Source of the DNA: Moraxellaceae bacterium | GTDB taxonomy: Bacteria; Pseudomonadota; Gammaproteobacteria; Pseudomonadales; Moraxellaceae | Length of the DNA: 16,447 bases | Direction: 5' to 3' | Assembly (NCBI GenBank): GCA_014378805.1 | Contig: JACMMY010000277.1 | Span: forward strand, 1 to 16,447 | Shown here: in pieces, positions 14,400 through 16,447 of the stretch | How the letters are laid out: the number at the start of each line of letters is the position of its first letter | Position numbering within the stretch: position 1 is the stretch's first letter | Position numbers and translations under genes: made by a program | The notes under the pieces: model-generated | Told to the model about the DNA's origin: nothing | The model's database searches: none | What the model saw: the letters and a program-made list of their open reading frames with translations, nothing else

Positions 14400-15599
14400 A
14401 TGCAAAAATCCTTTTTTGCGTTGATTAAAAATGTCGTTGCACTGACATTGACGGTTTTATTTTGGTTTGTGCTGTTGAATCTTTTTAATAGCGCACAAGC
14501 TCATCAATTCAGTACTGCTTATTTGGCAATCGAAACCCAAACCCAAAATAAAACGCCTAAAATTACGGCGGAATATCGGCTTGCAGTGCGTGATTTATCG
14601 TTACTTGTGCCACTAGAAATCGATCAAAATCGTCAGATTACATGGGGTGCTATCAAAGCACAGCAGGGTGCAATTGCCACCTTACTCAGCCAAGACCTGC
14701 AATGGAAATCAGGCACGTCAGCCTGCACCATGAATCCACAGCGTGAACCACTGGCGCTCGATAAAATCGCGGGATTATCCTATCTAGTGATGTATTTGGC
14801 GGTAGATTGTGGCGACCAAAATGCGACTGCGCTGGATTATCGGGTACTGCAACATGTGGATAGTGGCCATCGTTTGATTTTAAGTGTGCATGATGCGAAC
14901 CAACTGAAATCTGCTACACGAACTTGGCTGATCGCACCGAGTATCACGTCACTCGATGCGTCCGAAAGCGCCTCTAATGGTCTTATACAAACCTTTAAAA
15001 CCTATGTCAAAGAAGGCACGCATCATATTTTAAGTGGTTATGATCACTTGCTTTTTTTACTCTGTTTGTTATTGCCTGCGGTCTATATACGTAAAGATAA
15101 ACAGTGGATTCCTGTTCAGTCTTCGATGACAGCGATCCGCCATACGTTCTATATTGCCACGGCATTTACGCTTGCGCATTCGATCACCTTGACCTTGGCA
15201 GCGTTGAACGTCATTTCATTACCTTCCAAACTGGTCGAATCAGTCATTGCCTTTTCGATTGCATTGGCAGCCTTAAGTAATTTATTCCCGATTTTTGGAA
15301 CCAAGCAAATTCGGGTGGCATTTATTTTTGGGTTGATTCATGGTTTTGGTTTTGCAAGTGCATTGACCGATTTACCGCTGACGACTGGTACGCGAATGAT
15401 GGCGCTTTTTTCCTTCAATTTCGGCATCGAGCTGGGGCAAATTACCTGCATTCTTATATTCTTTCCAATTGCACTGGCTTTAAGAGAGCGAGTGTTCTAT
15501 CGTCAGGTCATGTTTAGGGGTGGCTCCGTGGTTGCTTGTGTGTTGGCACTACTATGGATGACGCAACGGATTTTTGATCTGAATTGGATACCTGGATAA
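14400..15599 (+). CDS. HupE/UreJ-type membrane protein
   Basis: The 399-residue protein has an N-terminal signal segment (11-34, ending AQA before H35), an exported domain (35-195) and a C-terminal bundle of about six membrane helices of the HupE/UreJ_2 type. Conserved polar and histidine residues sit in the membrane helices: EGTHHILSGYDHLLFL (205-220), R247-H248, FTLAHSITL (256-264), E280, FGLIHGFGFA (310-319) and FNFGIELGQ (339-347). Relatives are often described as nickel or other metal transporters of hydrogenase and urease loci, but no such locus is here, so the substrate is unknown. GGGAGG stands 6 bases before the start, 2 bases after the TPR gene. Its stop overlaps the sigma factor start as TAATG. 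Confidence 0.88.
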   Translation: MQKSFFALIKNVVALTLTVLFWFVLLNLFNSAQAHQFSTAYLAIETQTQNKTPKITAEYRLAVRDLSLLVPLEIDQNRQITWGAIKAQQGAIATLLSQDLQWKSGTSACTMNPQREPLALDKIAGLSYLVMYLAVDCGDQNATALDYRVLQHVDSGHRLILSVHDANQLKSATRTWLIAPSITSLDASESASNGLIQTFKTYVKEGTHHILSGYDHLLFLLCLLLPAVYIRKDKQWIPVQSSMTAIRHTFYIATAFTLAHSITLTLAALNVISLPSKLVESVIAFSIALAALSNLFPIFGTKQIRVAFIFGLIHGFGFASALTDLPLTTGTRMMALFSFNFGIELGQITCILIFFPIALALRERVFYRQVMFRGGSVVACVLALLWMTQRIFDLNWIPG

Positions 15600-16147
15600 T
15601 GTCTGCAGAAACTTTAGATGAGCGTACGCTGTTGTTACAAATTGGCCAAGGCAACCGAAATGCTTTCCGTAAACTGTATGACCAAGCGTCTCCGCAATTA
15701 TTTGCCGTGGCTTTGCGCTTATTACGCAAGCGTGATGCTGCTGAAGAAGTGTTGCAAGAAGTGTTTCTGACGTTGTGGCATGCCGCTGATCAATATGATA
15801 TTGAGCGAGGTTCGGTACGCACGTGGTTATCGACGATTACCCGCAATAAATGCATTGACCGCATTCGTCGTACGCCTGTGGAAACACTACCACTGTTAGA
15901 TGAAGATGCAATGGCATCGGAAAAAGATGATCCACTGGCACATGTACTTGACCAAGATCATCAGGCATTGCTCACTGTGTGTTTGGATGGCTTGGATCAT
16001 CAACAACGACAATGTGTGTCTTTGGCATTCTTTGATGGGATGACCCATCAACAGGTTGCGACACATCTTACAGTTCCACTGGGATCTGCTAAAACGTGGA
16101 TTCGCCGCGGTTTAGATTTCTTGAAAAAATGTATGGGGGCAGTATGA
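15599..16147 (+). CDS. ECF-family RNA polymerase sigma factor
   Basis: The 182-residue protein has sigma region 2 (about 20-92) with LRKRDAAEEVLQEVFLTLW and RGSVRTWLSTITRNKCIDRI, a short linker (93-123), and region 4 (124-176) with the helix-turn-helix DGMTHQQVATHLTVPLGSAK and TWIRRGLDFLKK. There is no region 1 or 3. It should direct transcription of a small regulon, probably including its own operon. A TTG at 15584 extends the frame, but ATG 15599 is preferred because it makes a TAATG overlap with the HupE-like gene. The start has no strong Shine-Dalgarno and so depends on coupling. The partner anti-sigma gene overlaps its stop as ATGA. Confidence 0.95.
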   Translation: MSAETLDERTLLLQIGQGNRNAFRKLYDQASPQLFAVALRLLRKRDAAEEVLQEVFLTLWHAADQYDIERGSVRTWLSTITRNKCIDRIRRTPVETLPLLDEDAMASEKDDPLAHVLDQDHQALLTVCLDGLDHQQRQCVSLAFFDGMTHQQVATHLTVPLGSAKTWIRRGLDFLKKCMGAV

Positions 16148-16447
16148 ATACGACTCTCAATGATGCGAGTTTTAACGCAGATGAACCACCCTTGAATCTG
16201 ATTGCTGCACAATATGTGCTAGGCACGTTATCGGCATCAGCACGCCTGCGTTTTCAGTCACGGCTTCAGCTAGAGCCTGATTTACGCGCGCTGACACATA
16301 AGTGGGAACGTCGATTAAATCCTTTAACGCATTTGTTGGTGCCACAAATTGTACCTACGGAGATTTGGTACAAAATTGAAGCACAATTGGATGGACTGTC
16401 GGCAGCGTCTGAAAAAAAATCAATACCGTTGTTGTCCCAACAGCCGC
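16144..16447 (+). CDS. RskA-like anti-sigma factor, N-terminal part (cut by window end)
   Basis: The frame begins at ATG 16144, overlaps the sigma stop as ATGA, and stays open to the window end (101 residues). It shows the N-terminal anti-sigma fold of the SigK/RskA group: LIAAQYVLGTLSASARLRFQ (19-38), a helix with EPDLRALTHKWERRLNPL (44-61), and PTEIWYKIEAQL (71-82). There is no zinc-binding His-Cys-Cys cluster, so it is not of the ZAS type. The region after residue 84 is a polar linker. A membrane segment and periplasmic domain are expected beyond the window but not seen. It should bind the sigma factor and release it on an envelope signal. Confidence 0.88.
   Translation, partial: MNTTLNDASFNADEPPLNLIAAQYVLGTLSASARLRFQSRLQLEPDLRALTHKWERRLNPLTHLLVPQIVPTEIWYKIEAQLDGLSAASEKKSIPLLSQQP

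Overview
The window reads as a chromosomal segment of a gammaproteobacterium, most likely of the family Moraxellaceae (Acinetobacter-like). The reasons are a moderate base composition, a BarA/GacS-type hybrid kinase beside a cysM gene (an arrangement known in Acinetobacter and Pseudomonas), and short palindromic intergenic repeats of a kind common in this group. The genus cannot be fixed from sequence alone.

Layout. Bases 1-1358 hold the end of hisD and a complete hisC, translationally coupled, followed by a strong hairpin. Bases 1503-2654 (minus strand) form a small accessory block: a RelE/HigB-like toxin with a TTG start, its overlapping XRE antitoxin, and an orphan Imm22-like immunity gene. 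A perfect palindrome sits against the toxin promoter. Bases 2725-4504 (minus) carry a hydroxypyruvate isomerase-like gene and a beta-hydroxyacid dehydrogenase of the tartronate semialdehyde reductase type. Bases 4660-8908 (minus) carry a crotonase-fold acyl-CoA enzyme, an unrecognised membrane protein and the BarA/GacS-type kinase. From 9181 genes run on the plus strand: cysM, then a PolB-like 3'-5' exonuclease.

After a 380-base gap with a REP-like palindrome and a very AT-rich tract comes the most interesting part, bases 11316-16447. It is a compact six-gene unit: a secreted DUF4331 protein, a small proline-rich lipoprotein, an exported TPR protein, a HupE/UreJ-type membrane protein, an ECF sigma factor and its RskA-like anti-sigma factor (cut by the window end). 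The last four genes are tightly packed (2-nt gap, TAATG overlap, ATGA overlap). I infer a cell-envelope system in which the sigma/anti-sigma pair controls the exported proteins encoded upstream. Its physiological role cannot be read from the sequence.

Several families of intergenic palindromes are scattered through the window: two TTGAA-loop hairpins at 4551-4644, a CTTCGAC/GGCTCA-type element at 3559-3619 and 11031-11085, and a degenerate element at 1433-1455.
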